From NCBI GenBank assembly GCA_021234155.1, contig JAJEKV010000025.1, forward strand, positions 2,317,339 through 2,381,338: 64,000 nt of DNA. Reading direction: 5' to 3'. Positions within the stretch are counted from its first letter, which is position 1; each line of letters begins with the position of its first letter. Origin of the DNA: Isoetes taiwanensis. Lineage: Eukaryota > Streptophyta > Lycopodiopsida > Isoetales > Isoetaceae. This document shows, piece by piece, positions 22,663 to 35,000 of the stretch. A program made the position numbers and the translations under genes. The notes under the pieces are model-generated. The model was not told where the DNA came from and did not search any database. It saw only the letters and a list, made by a program, of their open reading frames with translations.

Positions 22663-23989
22663 AGATCGTTCTTAAAATAGACTTAGGTATCAGAGGCGTA
22701 CACGTAATCAAAATATAAAAAGTAGTGAGAAAATATACTTTCAAAATCATATTCAACAAAAGTTAATGTATCATTGAACTACAAAATACGTAAAGTCTAT
22801 TCACCACACTTGGAGTTGGAGAATAGCGAGACATAACATAAAAATCGAAGAGTTCAAGCTGCGCTACCGTATGACCTCTCGTCTTCCTCATCGCCCTGCC
22901 ATGAAAACATATCACGAAGCTTAAAGCTAAATACTTGCAAAGAATTATGTAGTGAATAATACATACATCACCCTTTTCACCAAGAGCGTATCGGATGGCC
23001 GCCGCATTGCCCAATCGATTAGCCCTTTCGCGATCATCTCTAGTCGCTGGGCGTTTAAGGATTGTTTGGCACAAGCTGTTAAAATTACTATAACCACCAG
23101 ATCCAGTCATGTTGGTAGCATAGCGCCCGATTCTAGCGTCGTGCCTTTTGCCGCCAAAGTCGCCTCGAAGTTGCCGCTTACTCCTCTCACGACAATATGT
23201 TGGCCTTGCAAGATCGCAACACAACACAAGTCCTTAGTCCCTTTATATTAATCTAGATATACGTCTACGACTTGTGCTAAGCATTAGAGATGTACTATGA
23301 ATGATGCTTCGTTCATCCAATGGGGTCGAAGTCGCTTCTTCTATCGGGACTTTTTCCATATCAAGATGTTTTATCGGGTCTTCTTCTTCGTCGCGGTTCT
23401 GCACAACGTAAATCAAACATGAGTACGATATTGATCACGATTAAGAACAAGGGAAGGTAATACCTCATGGCTTTAACATTTGGGGCCATACCTACAAACC
23501 AAATTAAACTAATTTATCGACAATGCATAAAAAAATACAAAGAAAAAAAGGATTCGTGGATTACCCTAAATACATTAGCAAATAAATTTACAAGAGTAGT
23601 AGGTGAGCTTGGACCCGAAGCACTTAGTCCCCTCCACTCAAGGTGGAGTCGACCATGCCCCTTGCCCAAGTCTCCCCAAGTTTTTTTAAACCTAAACAAA
23701 GCATTAAACTTAAACGTATTAAAAATAAATTCTTACCTGGAATAAGTACAAGGTGTTCGTTGTCGTCGAAAAAAAACAACGATTTTGTTAGGAGTTATGC
23801 ATGCAAAACAAGACATCCAATGGTTAGAAAAAAAATATTAAACTAAGTAAGAAAACAAAACATTGCAAGGTCGTTCATCGACCTTGCATTAAAAAGAAAA
23901 AAAAAAAAATAAAAACAAAGGAAGTCAGTCCTTCATCGAACGAAGAAAAGAATAGAGGAAGAATCGAAGAGGAAAAACGAATGATGAAA

Positions 23990-24245
23990 AAGAATTCGAA
24001 GAAGAAGAATGGAGGAGGAGAAGGAAGAAGAAGAAAAAGTGGAGGAGGATGATGAAGAAGAAATAGAAGAAGAAGAAATAGAGAAAGAGATGATGAGAGA
24101 AAGGGATGTGGTCGATTCGGAAAAGAATATAGAAGAGGGAGGGATTTGGAAGAAGGAAGAAGAAGCAAGAATTTGGAAGAGCAAAGAAGCAAGAATAAAA
24201 AAGGGCATGGCAAATATGAGGATAGAAACATTGGAAGGGATCAAA
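23990..24245 (+). repeat. Purine-rich (GAA/GAG) low-complexity tract
   Basis: The plus strand is nearly all purine, reading as a Glu/Lys-rich frame; the minus strand gives Ser/Leu/Phe-rich frames. This is compositional, not a gene. It lies within the CACTA element, between the left subterminal repeats and an internal terminus-like block. Confidence 0.7.
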
Positions 24246-24524
24246 ATGGAAAGGGGATGGAAGAATTAACTAAAAGAGGCCAAGATTGATGAGAATGGGA
24301 AGAACAAACAACAAGAACATAAAGCCCTAAAACTTGGAAAAAAACAAGCATGGATTCAAAAAAAGAGATGGTTGATCCAAGCACATACCTTCTGGAGCTT
24401 GCTTGGCAAAGGAAATGGCCTTCAAGACCGATAGGCGCCAAAAATCGTCGGAATAAACGCTCCTCCAAGTTTCTTGCTTGCTCGAAATAGGTCACGGGTT
24501 TTCCGCCCTGTTCCGGAAATATTA

Positions 24525-24622
24525 CAGCGCGACGTCGATAATCGATGTTCAGTATCGACGGATATACCGACCAAACGGTCAATATCGACGTTGGCAAAAC
24601 ATTAAAAAAAAAAAAAAAAAAA
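24525..24622. repeat. Internal CACTA terminus-like block plus poly(A)
   Basis: GCGACGTCGATAATCGATG, TATCGACGG, ATATCGACGTTGG and other subterminal-type motifs appear far from either end, followed by a run of about 20 A. Its reverse complement resembles the right end of the element (CCAACGT-GAT...GTCCGTCGAT), but the CACTAC tip is absent. It may be a fossil end of an older, shorter element of about 2.5 kb. Confidence 0.6.
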
Positions 24623-24962
24623 ATAATTGTACCTACAAAGGTTCGAATTGAAGCAAAAACCCTGACATCCAAAACCCTAGCCGCTTCAAATATTCTTGGT
24701 TGAGGCAATAAGAGCTTGGCCACTTCACATCTAGTTCTAGCAAGCATCCCAGGCGTCTTTGGAGCGATCTAAGGTTACATTTTGTATTTCCTTTCTCCGC
24801 AATCACTCCTTGTTCATTATCGTTCTTCGCCCCTTATTTGTAGCTCTTTCTAATGTGAGGATGCCGGATGCCTCGCCCTTCTATACGAATAACGCCATTG
24901 GAAAGACGTTTGAGTATGGTTGATCGTGGTGCCGCCAGGCGTCACGAAATCCTCCGTGAACT

Positions 24963-25211
24963 ATGATTAATGAAGATGAAGCATTAGAGGAAATAGAAGA
25001 CCAGCTAGAGCTGTTGAAGAAGAAGAGAGATGAATACAATAGCTTGCCCGATAATACCGCAGACCGGCCAAGATTTGGAGAGAAGTTGGCAAATTATTTG
25101 CAGGAGCTGAATTTCTTTGAAGGCATTATTGGATGTGCTGACGACATTGAGTGTGAGGCTGTTCCTCTTCCACCTTTGAGGCAACCTCACGATCTCGACA
25201 TTTTTGTGTGA
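24963..25211 (+). CDS. Small acidic coiled-coil ORF, 82 aa, unknown
   Basis: ATG 24963 to TGA 25211. Residues 1-25 are acidic and heptad-like (EDEALEEIEDQLELLKKKRD), then NYLQELNFFEGIIG and a proline-rich end. It is the most gene-like frame inside the CACTA element, but no family is recognised. It could be the last exon of a captured host gene or a remnant of an element protein. Confidence 0.3.
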   Translation: MINEDEALEEIEDQLELLKKKRDEYNSLPDNTADRPRFGEKLANYLQELNFFEGIIGCADDIECEAVPLPPLRQPHDLDIFV

Positions 25212-25455
25212 TATTTGTACTCTAATCATAGTGTATTCAAGTTTATTTAGATAAGTATTCGAGTGTACTCGAGCGACATTGGATAAGTATTTGAGAATAT
25301 TTGAGTATTTTGTTCAAGTTTTGGATCTTTATAATCAGTTATCTTTTGTTCTAGCATTTCTTATACTTATATTCTCATATTCAATCTAAGGATGTTATTG
25401 TTAGATAGGCTCTGGTCTTGGATTGAAGTGGGAATAGCAGCATCTCCTCTTGCAT

Positions 25456-25875
25456 ATGATTAAGCAGACTCATCTACATAGCATTGCAAAATCTGAAGAT
25501 CCTATGCTCAAATCGGTCAATAAGGATTATCAATATAGAAATTTAAAATCCCAATTGGAATGTGCAATCTCACCGGACATATCATCTAATTGGTTTTCGC
25601 GTTCGATGGGGTCCGTCTCTTGGGCTAGGGTTATGAGCTCGAATTTAACTCATGGCTTAGATAATGCTGAGATAGTTGATGACAATCAAAACCAAAGAGT
25701 AGAGAAAGAAAAGGATGGAGCAGATTCTTGCCTAGATGATGACAGTCAAAGCCAAGTATGTCAAGTATTGAAGATGGAGATAAGGGTGGAACGCCAAAAT
25801 ATTATTCTGTTGCATGGCTTAGATAAAGACAACATAAATGGTGTATATCCTAGTTCCTTTCTTTTGAGAAATTGA
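25456..25875 (+). CDS. Possible ORF, 139 aa, unknown
   Basis: The first ATG is at 25456 (the frame is also open from a TTG at 25450). Hydrophilic; contains two related acidic blocks (DDNQNQRVEKEKDG and DDDSQSQVCQVLKM) and a doubled HGLD. No domain. It ends just before the GC-rich array and may be unexpressed spacer. Confidence 0.2.
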   Translation: MIKQTHLHSIAKSEDPMLKSVNKDYQYRNLKSQLECAISPDISSNWFSRSMGSVSWARVMSSNLTHGLDNAEIVDDNQNQRVEKEKDGADSCLDDDSQSQVCQVLKMEIRVERQNIILLHGLDKDNINGVYPSSFLLRN

Positions 25876-26019
25876 CCGTGACATGGTCACTAAGCAAGCA
25901 TTGCCGCATTGCAGATGCCCGAATCTCCCGGGTGGTTCATCTATCCGGTTACATGGCCTTCGGGACAACAAAGGTCCGTCCGCATCAATGCTGGAACAAC
26001 AAGAATGCCTGCTTTTGGG

Positions 26020-29000
26020 TGGTTTTTAAGGTTACCCTAGTCAGATTGCCAATTTCTCCAAAGAAGGGAACATGAGTGGGCCAACATCCTCCCCTCTAGA
26101 ATGAGGACACCCTAGTGCAAGGTCCGGACGGATCTCTGGCTCAAGTGATTCCAGAAGGGGAAGGGAGGGTGCTAACACACTTTGGGGAGGACGGGGATGC
26201 CGCCCCGGTGGTTTTTTAGGTTGCCATTGATATCCTTCTTTTCAATGGCACCCTTTCCCAACCAACGAGTCCAAGCCTTGGTCCCCAAGGGTGATAATGC
26301 CTCGATTTCCGAGTCCATTGGAACAGTCTGTTCGCAGTTCTCCATAATGGCGGGGAAGCCGCCTGCCCGTCCGCCGCCGGGGCCTTTGGGAGGAGGGACG
26401 TTCGGGGCAAGCCGCCTCCCCGGTGGTTTTAAGGTTCCGCCTTCTCAAGGGCCAAGATCCTCCCCCTCACGCTAAGGACACCGCGGTGCAAGGTCCCGGA
26501 CGGATCCGCAAGGGCAAGGGTGCCAACACACCCCCCCGGGCCCCCCCGCCAAGTTGTTGGGCTGCACCCTTCCCCATAACGAACGAGTCCGCCGGACTTT
26601 GCGTGGAGGCCTCAAGGGAGGGTAGAGGCCATACCCCAAGAGACGGACCCCAAAATAGTTCCCCGAGGGAGCTCAGACGCCACCGCCTCCGCGGGAGCTG
26701 AAGGGCAATGCCCGCCTCCCGGCTGGGGCTCGCCTATCCGCCATTGAATCCTTCTTTTCAATGGCCCCGCCGAAAGCAGGTTCCAAAAATTCAAGATCCG
26801 TCCAAGAGAGCTTGCCAAACCGCTGCTGCTTTGGACTACAGTTAAAAAATCCAAGGGTCTTGCCATTCGGGCAATGGGTCTCCTGAAGGAATGGCGATTC
26901 GACTTCGCCATTATGTCCGAATGGCGGCATTACCCTAGTGACCAGGTTACACGGTCAATTTCTCCAAAGAAGGGAACACTAACGCCACACATGGCGGTAT
27001 TCCACGCCCACCTCCCAAGCCAATTGACTACGTGAGGCCGGATATGAGGGCTTTGGGAGCTTCTTGGAGATGGGATGGTCTTCGCCCAAAAACTTGGTAA
27101 CCTCGCGATAATGCCGGACGCTCGAGTCCATTGGAACAGCCGGGTTGACTCGAGAAGGGGAAGCCGCCCGTCCGGCCGTCGCTGCCTTTGGGGAGGACGC
27201 CGACAAGCTGCCCCGGTGGTTTTAAGGTTCAGATTCTCGGCTGGCCAACATCCTCCCTCTAGGCGAGGACACCGTGCAAGGTCCTCGATGGATCCGAAAA
27301 GGGCAAGGGTGCCGGCACACCGCTGCCGGCCCCGGCCGCCAAGGTGGCGCACCCTTTCCCAATTCAACGAGTCCAAGCCTTGGTCCCCCGCGATAATGCC
27401 GGGCATTCTCGAGTCCATTGGAACAGTCGGTTCGCATTCGGGCGGGAAGCCGCCCGGCCCTGGCCGCCGGGGCCTTTGGGAGAGGACGTCGGGCAAGCCG
27501 CCTCCCCGGGTGGTTTTAAGGTTCCGCTCTTCTCAAGGCCAAGATCCTCCCCTCTACGCAAGGACACGGCAAGGTCCCCGACGGATCCGCAAGGGCAAGG
27601 GTGCCAACACACCCCGGCCCCCGGTTGTGTTGTTGGGCGGCACACCTTCCCCAATTGAACGAGTCCAGGACTTTGGCGTGGAGGCCTCAAGGGGAGGGTA
27701 GAGGCCATACCCCAAGAGACGGACCCCAAAATAGTTCCCCGAGGGAGCTCAGACGCCACCGCTCCTCCGCGGGAGCCAGACGCTAATGCTCGCCCCCGGC
27801 TCGGTTCGTCTATCCGCCGCTGAATCCTCTTTTTCAATGGCCCCCGCCGAAAGCAGGTTCCAAAAATTCAAGATCCGGCCCCGCAGAAGCTTGCCAAACC
27901 GCTGGCGTGCTTTGACTACAGGCGAAAAATCCAAGGGTCTTGCCATTCGGCAATCGGGGGTCTCCGGGAATGGCGATTCGACTTCGCCATTATGTCCGAA
28001 TGGCGGCATTACCCTAGTGACCAGGTTACACGGCCAATTTCTCCAAAGAAGGGAACACTAACGCCACACATGGCAAGATTCCACGCCCACCTCCCAAGCC
28101 AATTGACTACAGGAGGCCGGATATGAGGCTTTGGAGCTTCTTGGAGATGGGATGGTCTCCGCCCGCAAACTTGGTAACCCGTGATAATGCCGCTGTTTCG
28201 AGTCCATTGGAAAATCGGTTCACGATTCTGAGAAGGGGAAGCTACCCGTCCGGCCGCCGCTGCCTTTGGGGAGGACGCCGACAAGCCGCCCCGGGTGGTT
28301 TTAAGGTTCCAGATTTCAAGGCCAACATCCTCCCTCTAGGGCGGAGGACACCGCGGCAAGGTCCCCGACGGATCCGGAAAGGGCAAGGGTGCCGACACAC
28401 CGCCCCGGCCCCATTTTTGTCGGGTGGCACCTCTTTCCCCAATTCAACGAGTCCAAGCCTTGGTCCCCTCGTGATAATGCCGGCGTTTCGAGTCCATTGG
28501 AACAGTCGGTTCGCAATTTGGGGTGGGGAAGCTGCCCGTCCCGCCGGGGCCTTTGGGGAGAGGATGTTCGGGGCAAGCCGCCTCCCCGCGGGTTTTAAGG
28601 TTCCGCCTTTCTCAAGGCCAAGATCCTCCCTCACGCAAGGACACGGTGCAAGGTCCCCGGACGGATCCGGCAAGGGCAAGGGTGCCAACACACCCGCCCC
28701 GCCCCGGGCCGGCTTTGTTGTTGGGCTGCACCCTTCCCCAATTCAACGAAGTCCGGGACTTTGCGCGTGGAGGCCTCAAGGGAGGGTAGAGGCCATACCC
28801 CAAGAGACGGACCCCAAAATAGTTCCCCGAGGGAGCCTCATCGCCACCGCCTCCTCCGTGGAGCCAGACGAATGCTCGCCCCTCCGGCTTCGGTTTCATC
28901 TATCCGCCGTTGAATCCTCTTTTCAATGGCCCCCGCTTCGAAAGCAGGTGTTCCAAAAATTCAAGATCCGTCCGTGAGCTTGCCAAACCGCTGGCGTGCT

Positions 29001-32000
29001 TTGGACGGTTGTTAAAATCCAAGGGTCTTGCCATTCGCAGTCGGGGTCTTAAGGAATGGCGATTCGACTTCGCCATTATGTCCGGAATGGCGGCATGACC
29101 CTAGTGACCAGGTTACACGGCCAATTTCTCCAAAGAAGGGAACACTAACGCCACACATGGCAAGATTCCACGACCACCTCCCAAGCCAATTGACTACGTG
29201 GAGTGTGGATATGAGGGCTTTGGAGCTTCTTGAAGATGGGATGGTCTTCGCCCGCGAAACTTGGTAATCTGTATAATGCCTGCGTTCGAAGTCCATTGGA
29301 GCGGTCGGTTCGCGATTCTCGAGAAGGGGAAGCCGCCCGTCCGGTCGTCCGCTGCCTTTGGGGAGGACGCCGGGACAAGCCGCCTCCGGGTGGTTTTAAG
29401 GTTCAGATTCAAGGTCAACATCCTCCCTCTAGGCGAGGATTACGTGGCAAGGTCCCGGACGGATCCGAAAGGGCAGGGGTGCCGACACACCCGCCCGCCC
29501 CGGGCCGCTTTATTGTCGGGCGGCACCCTTTCCCCACCAACGAAGTCCAAGCCTTGGTCCCCCGCATAATGCCGGCGTTCTGAGTCCATTGGAACAGTCG
29601 GTTCGCATTCTGGGGCAGGGGAAGCTGCCCGTCCGTCGTCGGGGCCTTTGGGAGAGGACGTTCGGGGCAAGCTGCCTCCCTGTGGTTTTAAGGTTCCGTC
29701 TTCTGGCGTCAAGATCCTCCCTCTACGCAAGGACACGGTGCAAGGTCCTGGACGGATCCGGCAAGGGCAAGGGTGCCAACACACCCGCCCCCCCGTCCCG
29801 GCTGCCTGTTGTTGGGCGGCACCCTTCCCCAATTCGAACGAGTCCAGGACTTTGCGTGGAGGCCTCAAGGGAGGGTAGAGGCCATACCCCAAGAGACGGA
29901 CCCCAAAATAGTTCAGGGGAGCCCAGATTGCCACCACCGCCTCCTCCGTGGAGCCGTGAGCGAATGCTTCGCCCTCCGGCTCTCGGTTCGCCTATCCGCC
30001 GTTGAATCCTCTTTTCAATGGCCCCGCTTCGAGCGAGGTTCCAAAAATTCAAGATCCGTCCCGTGAGCTTGCCAAACCATGGCGTGCTTTGGACGGTTAC
30101 AGCGAAAATCCAAGGGTCTTGCCATTCGAAAGCGTCGGGGTCTCAGGAATGGCGATTCGACTTCGCCATTATGTCCGGAATGGCGGCATTACCCTAGTGA
30201 CCAGGTTACACGGTCAATTTCTCCAAAGAAGGGAACACGAACGCCACACATGGCAGTATTCCACAGCCACCTCCCAAGCCAATTGACTACAGGAGTGCTG
30301 GATATGAGGCGCTTTGGAGCTTCTTGGAGATGGGATGGTCTTACGCTTGAAACTTGGTAACTCGCATAATGCGGGCTGTTCGAGTCCATTGGAACGATTC
30401 GGTTCGCGATTCCGAGAAGGGGAAGCTGCCGCCCGCCCGGCTGCCGCTGCCTTTGGGGGAGGACGCCGGGACAAGCTGCCCCGGGTGGTTTTAAGGTTCC
30501 GATTTCAAGGCCAACATCCTCCCTCTAGGGCGAGGACACGCGGCAAGGTCCTGGGACGGATCCGAAAGGGCAAGGGTGCCGACACACCCGCCCGCCCCGG
30601 CATTTTGTTCCGGGCGGCACCCTTTCCCAATTCGAACGAGTCCAAGCCTTGGTCCCCCTGCATAATGCCGGGCGTTCGAGTCCATTGGAACAGTCGGTTC
30701 GCAGTGGGGGAAGCTGCCCGTCGTCGTCGTCGGGCCTTTGGGAGAGGACGTTCGGGGCAAGCTGCCTCCCTGTGGTTTTAAGGTTCCAGATCTGGCGTCA
30801 AGATCCTCCCTCTACGCAAGGACACGGTGCAAGGTCCTGGACGGATCCGGCAAGGGCAAGGGTGCCAACACACCCGCCCAGCCCCGGGCTGTTGTTGGGC
30901 GGCACCCTTTCCCAATTCGAACGAGTCCAGGACTTTGCGTGGAGGCCTCAAGGGAGGGTAGAGGCCATACCCCAAGAGACGGACCCCAAAAAAGTTCCCG
31001 AGGGAGCCCGTACTGCCACCGCTCCTCCGTGGAGCCGTACGCGAATGCCCGCCCTCCCGAAGCTCGGTTCGTCTATCTGGCCGTTGAATCCTCTTTTCAA
31101 TGGCCCCGCGAAAGCAGGTTCCAAAAATTCAAGATCCGGAATGGCGATTCGACTTCGCCATTATGTCCGGAATGGCGGCATTACGCTAGTGACCAGGTTA
31201 CACGGTCAATTTCTCCAAAGAAGGGAACACGAACGCCACACATGGCAGTATTCCACAGCCACCTCCCAAGCCAATTGACTAAGGTGAGGCCGGATATGAG
31301 GCGCTTTGGAGCTTCTTGGAGATGGGATGGTCTTCGCCCATGAAACTTGGTAACCGTGCATAATGCCGACGCGTTCGAGTCCATTGGAACGGTCGGTTCG
31401 GGATTCTCGAGAAGGGGAAGCTGCCCGTCCGTCGTCGCGGCCTTTGGGGGAGGACGCCGGACAATTTGCCCGGGTGGTTTTAAGGTTCCGTGATCTCAAG
31501 GTCAACATCCTCCCTCTAGGCGAGGACATCGTGCAAGGTCCTGGACGGATCCGAAAGGGCAGGGGTGCCGACACACCCGCCCGCCCCGGATCCAAGTACT
31601 CTGTTCGGGCGGCACCCTTTCCCAATTGAACGAGTCCAAGCCTTGGTCCCCGTGATAATGCCGGCATTTCTAAGTCCATTGGAGCAGTCGGTTTGCCCAA
31701 TTGCAGGGGGGGAAGCTGCCCGTCCGTCGTCGCGGCCTTTGGGAGAGGACGTTCGGGGCAAGCTGCCTCCCTGTGGTTTTAAGGTTCCGTCTTCTGGCGT
31801 CAAGATCCTCCCTCTACGCAAGGACACGGTGCAAGGTCCTGGACGGATCCGGCAAGGGCAAGGGGTGCCAACACACCCCCGCCCCGTCCATTTTGTTGTT
31901 GGGCGGCACCCTTCCCAATTCAACGAAGTCCAGGACTTTTGCGTGGAGGCCTCAAGGGAGGGTAGAGGCCATACCCCAAGAGACGGACCCCAAAAAAGTT

Positions 32001-35000
32001 CCCGAGGGAGCCTCAGATCGCCACCGCTCCTCAGGTGGAGCCGTGACTTGAATGCTCGCCCCCCGGCTCGGTTCGTCTATCGGCCGTTGAATCCTCTTTT
32101 CAATGGCCCCGCTTCGAAAGCGTGTTCCAAAAATTCAAGATCCGTCCGTGAGCTTGCCAAACCGCTGGCGTGCTTTGGAGCGGTTGTCAGTTAAAAATCC
32201 AAGGGTCTTGCCATTCGGGGGCAGGGGGTCTCCGGAATGGCGATTCGACTTCGCCATTATGTCCGGAATGGTGGCATTACCCTAGTGACCAGGTTACACG
32301 GTCAATTTCTCCAAAGAAGGGAACACGAACGCCACACATGGCAGTATTCCACGACCACCTCCCAAGCCAATTGACTCTGTGAGTCTTTGGATATGAGGGC
32401 TTTGGAGCTTCTTGGAGATGGGATGGTCTTCGCCGCATGAAACTTGGTAACCTGCATAATGCCGGCGTTACGGAGTCCATTGGAACGTCGGTTCTGCGAT
32501 TACGAGGAGAGGGGAAGCTACCGTCCGTCGTCGCGGCCTTTGGGGGAGGGACTTTCGGGACAAAGCTGCCTCGGGTGGTTTTAAGGTTCCGTGATACAAG
32601 CGTCAACATCCTCCCTCTAGGCGAGGACACGTGCAAAGGTCTGGGCGGATCCGGAAAGAACAAGGGTGCCGACACACCCGCCCGATCCGCCGCATTCTTC
32701 GGGCGGCACCCTTTCCCAAACGAGCGAGGTCAAGCCTTGGTCCCCTCGCATAATGCGGGTTAGAGTCCATTGGAGCAGTCGGTTTGCAAGTCTGGGGGGG
32801 AAGCTGCCCGTCCGTCGTCGGGGCCTTTGGGAGAGGACGTTCGGGGCAAGCTGCCTCCCTGTGGTTTTAAGGTTAGTCTTAAAACGTCAAGATCCTCCCT
32901 CACGCTAAGGACCGCGGTGCAAGGTCTGGGACGGATCCGGCAAGGGCAAGGGTGCCAACACACCGCCCGCCCCCCATTTTGCCTTTTGTTGGGCGGCACC
33001 CTTCCCCAACCGAACGCAGTCCGGGACTTTTGCGTGGAGGCCTCAAGGGAGGGTAGAGGCCATACCCCAAGAGGCGGACCCCAAAATAGTTCGAGGGAGC
33101 TCGACGCCACCGCTTGGCTCCTCAGGTGGAGCCGATGCAGCGAATAATTTCGCCCCCCGGCTTCGGTTTGCCTATCCGCCATTGAATCCTCTTTTCAATG
33201 GCCCCCTTCAGCAGGTTCCAAAAATTCAAGATCCGTCCGTGAGAGCTTGCCAAACCGTGGCGTGCTTTGAGCGGTTGTCGCGAAAATCCAAGGGTCTTGC
33301 CATTCGGGCGGTCGGGGGTCTCCGGAATGGCGATTCGACTTCGCCATTATGTCCGGAATGGCGGCATGACCCTAGTGACCAGGTTACACGGTCAATTTCT
33401 TCAAAGAAGGGGAACACCTAACGCCACACATGGCGGTATTCCACGACCACCTCCCAAGCCAATTGACTACGTGAGTCTTTGGATATGAGGCGCTTTGGAG
33501 CTTCTTGAAGATGGGATGGTCTTACGCCCTTGAAACTTGGTAATCCGTGATAATGCCGGCGTTTCGAGTCCATTGGAAGCGGTCGGTTCGCGATTCTCGA
33601 AGGGAAGCCGCCCTCGTCCGCCGTCGCGCCTTTGGGGAGGACGCGGGACAAGCCGCCTCCCGTGGTTTTAATATTCCAGATTCTCAAGCGCCAACATCCT
33701 CCCTCTAGGCGAGGACGCGGGTAAGGTCCCGGGACGGATCCGGAAAGGGCAAGGGTGCCGACACACCCGCCCGCCCCGGCCTGCTCGCTGTCGGGCGGCA
33801 CCCTTTTTCCCAATTGAACGAGTCCAAGCCTTGGTCCCCCGTGATAATGCCGGGCGTTTCGAGTCCATTGGAACAGTCGGTTCGCAGTCAGGGGCGGGAA
33901 GCTGCCCGTCCGTCGTCGGGGCCTTTGGGAGAGGACGTTCGGGGCAAGCTGCCTCCCTGTGGTTTTAAGGTTCCGTCTTCTGGCGTCAAGATCCTCCCTC
34001 TACGCAAGGACACGGTGCAAGGTCCTGGACGGATCCGGCAAGGGCAAGGGTGCCAACACACCCGCCCCGTCGAGGCCTGTTGTTGGGCGGCACCCTTCCC
34101 CACGAGCGAGTCCAGGACTTTGCGTGGAGGCCTCAAGGGAGGGTAGAGGCCATACCCCAAGAGACGGACCCCAAAATAGTTCCCGAGGGAGCCCGTACTG
34201 CCACCGCTCCTCCGTGGAGCCGTACGCGAATGCTCGCCCTCCCGAAGCTCGGTTCGTCTATCTGGCCGTTGAATCCTCTTTTCAATGGCCCTGCTTCGAG
34301 CAGGTTCCAAAAAATTCAAGATCCGTCCGGCAGAGCTTGCCAAACCGCGAAGCGTGCTTTGGACGGTTGTGCGAAAATCCAAGGGTCTTGCCATTGAGGG
34401 CAGTGTGGGTCTCTTAGGAATGGCGATTCGACTTCGCCATTATGTCCGGAATGGCGGCATTACCCTAGTGACCAGGTTACACGGTCAATTTCTCCAAAGA
34501 AGGGAACACGAACGCCACACATGGCAGTATTCCACAGCCACCTCCCAAGCCAATTGACTACAGGAGTGCTGGATATGAGGCGCTTTGGAGCTTCTTGGAG
34601 ATGGGATGGTCTTCTGCCCACGAAACTTGGTAACCTGCATAATGCCGGCGTTCTGAGTCCATTGGAACAGTCGGTTCGCGATTCTGAGAAGGGGAAGCCG
34701 CCCGTCCGGCCGCATGACCTTTGGGGAGGACGCCGGGACAAGCCGCCCGGGTGGTTTTAAGGTTCCGTGATTCTCAAGCGCCAACATCCTCCCTCTAGAG
34801 GACACGCGGCAAGGTCCCGGACGGATCCGGAAAGGGCAAGGGTGCCGACACACCCGCCTTCGCCCCCCCGCCTCGTTATTCGGGCGGCACCCTTTCCCAA
34901 TTCGAACGAAGTCCAAGCCTTGGTCCCCCCGAAACTGAGATAATGCCGGGCGTTTCGAGTCCATTGGAACGGTCGGTTCGCAATCGGGGGGGAAGCTGCC

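Noticed and set aside
22763-23227. CACTA transposase fragment on the minus strand
   Set aside because: A 154-codon frame inside the element was tempting, but I could not match any block to TNP2 or Ptta-type proteins.
23990-24245. Acidic Glu/Lys-rich protein gene
   Set aside because: The translation is explained by a purine-rich tract; the opposite strand is equally open and no domain or start context supports a gene.
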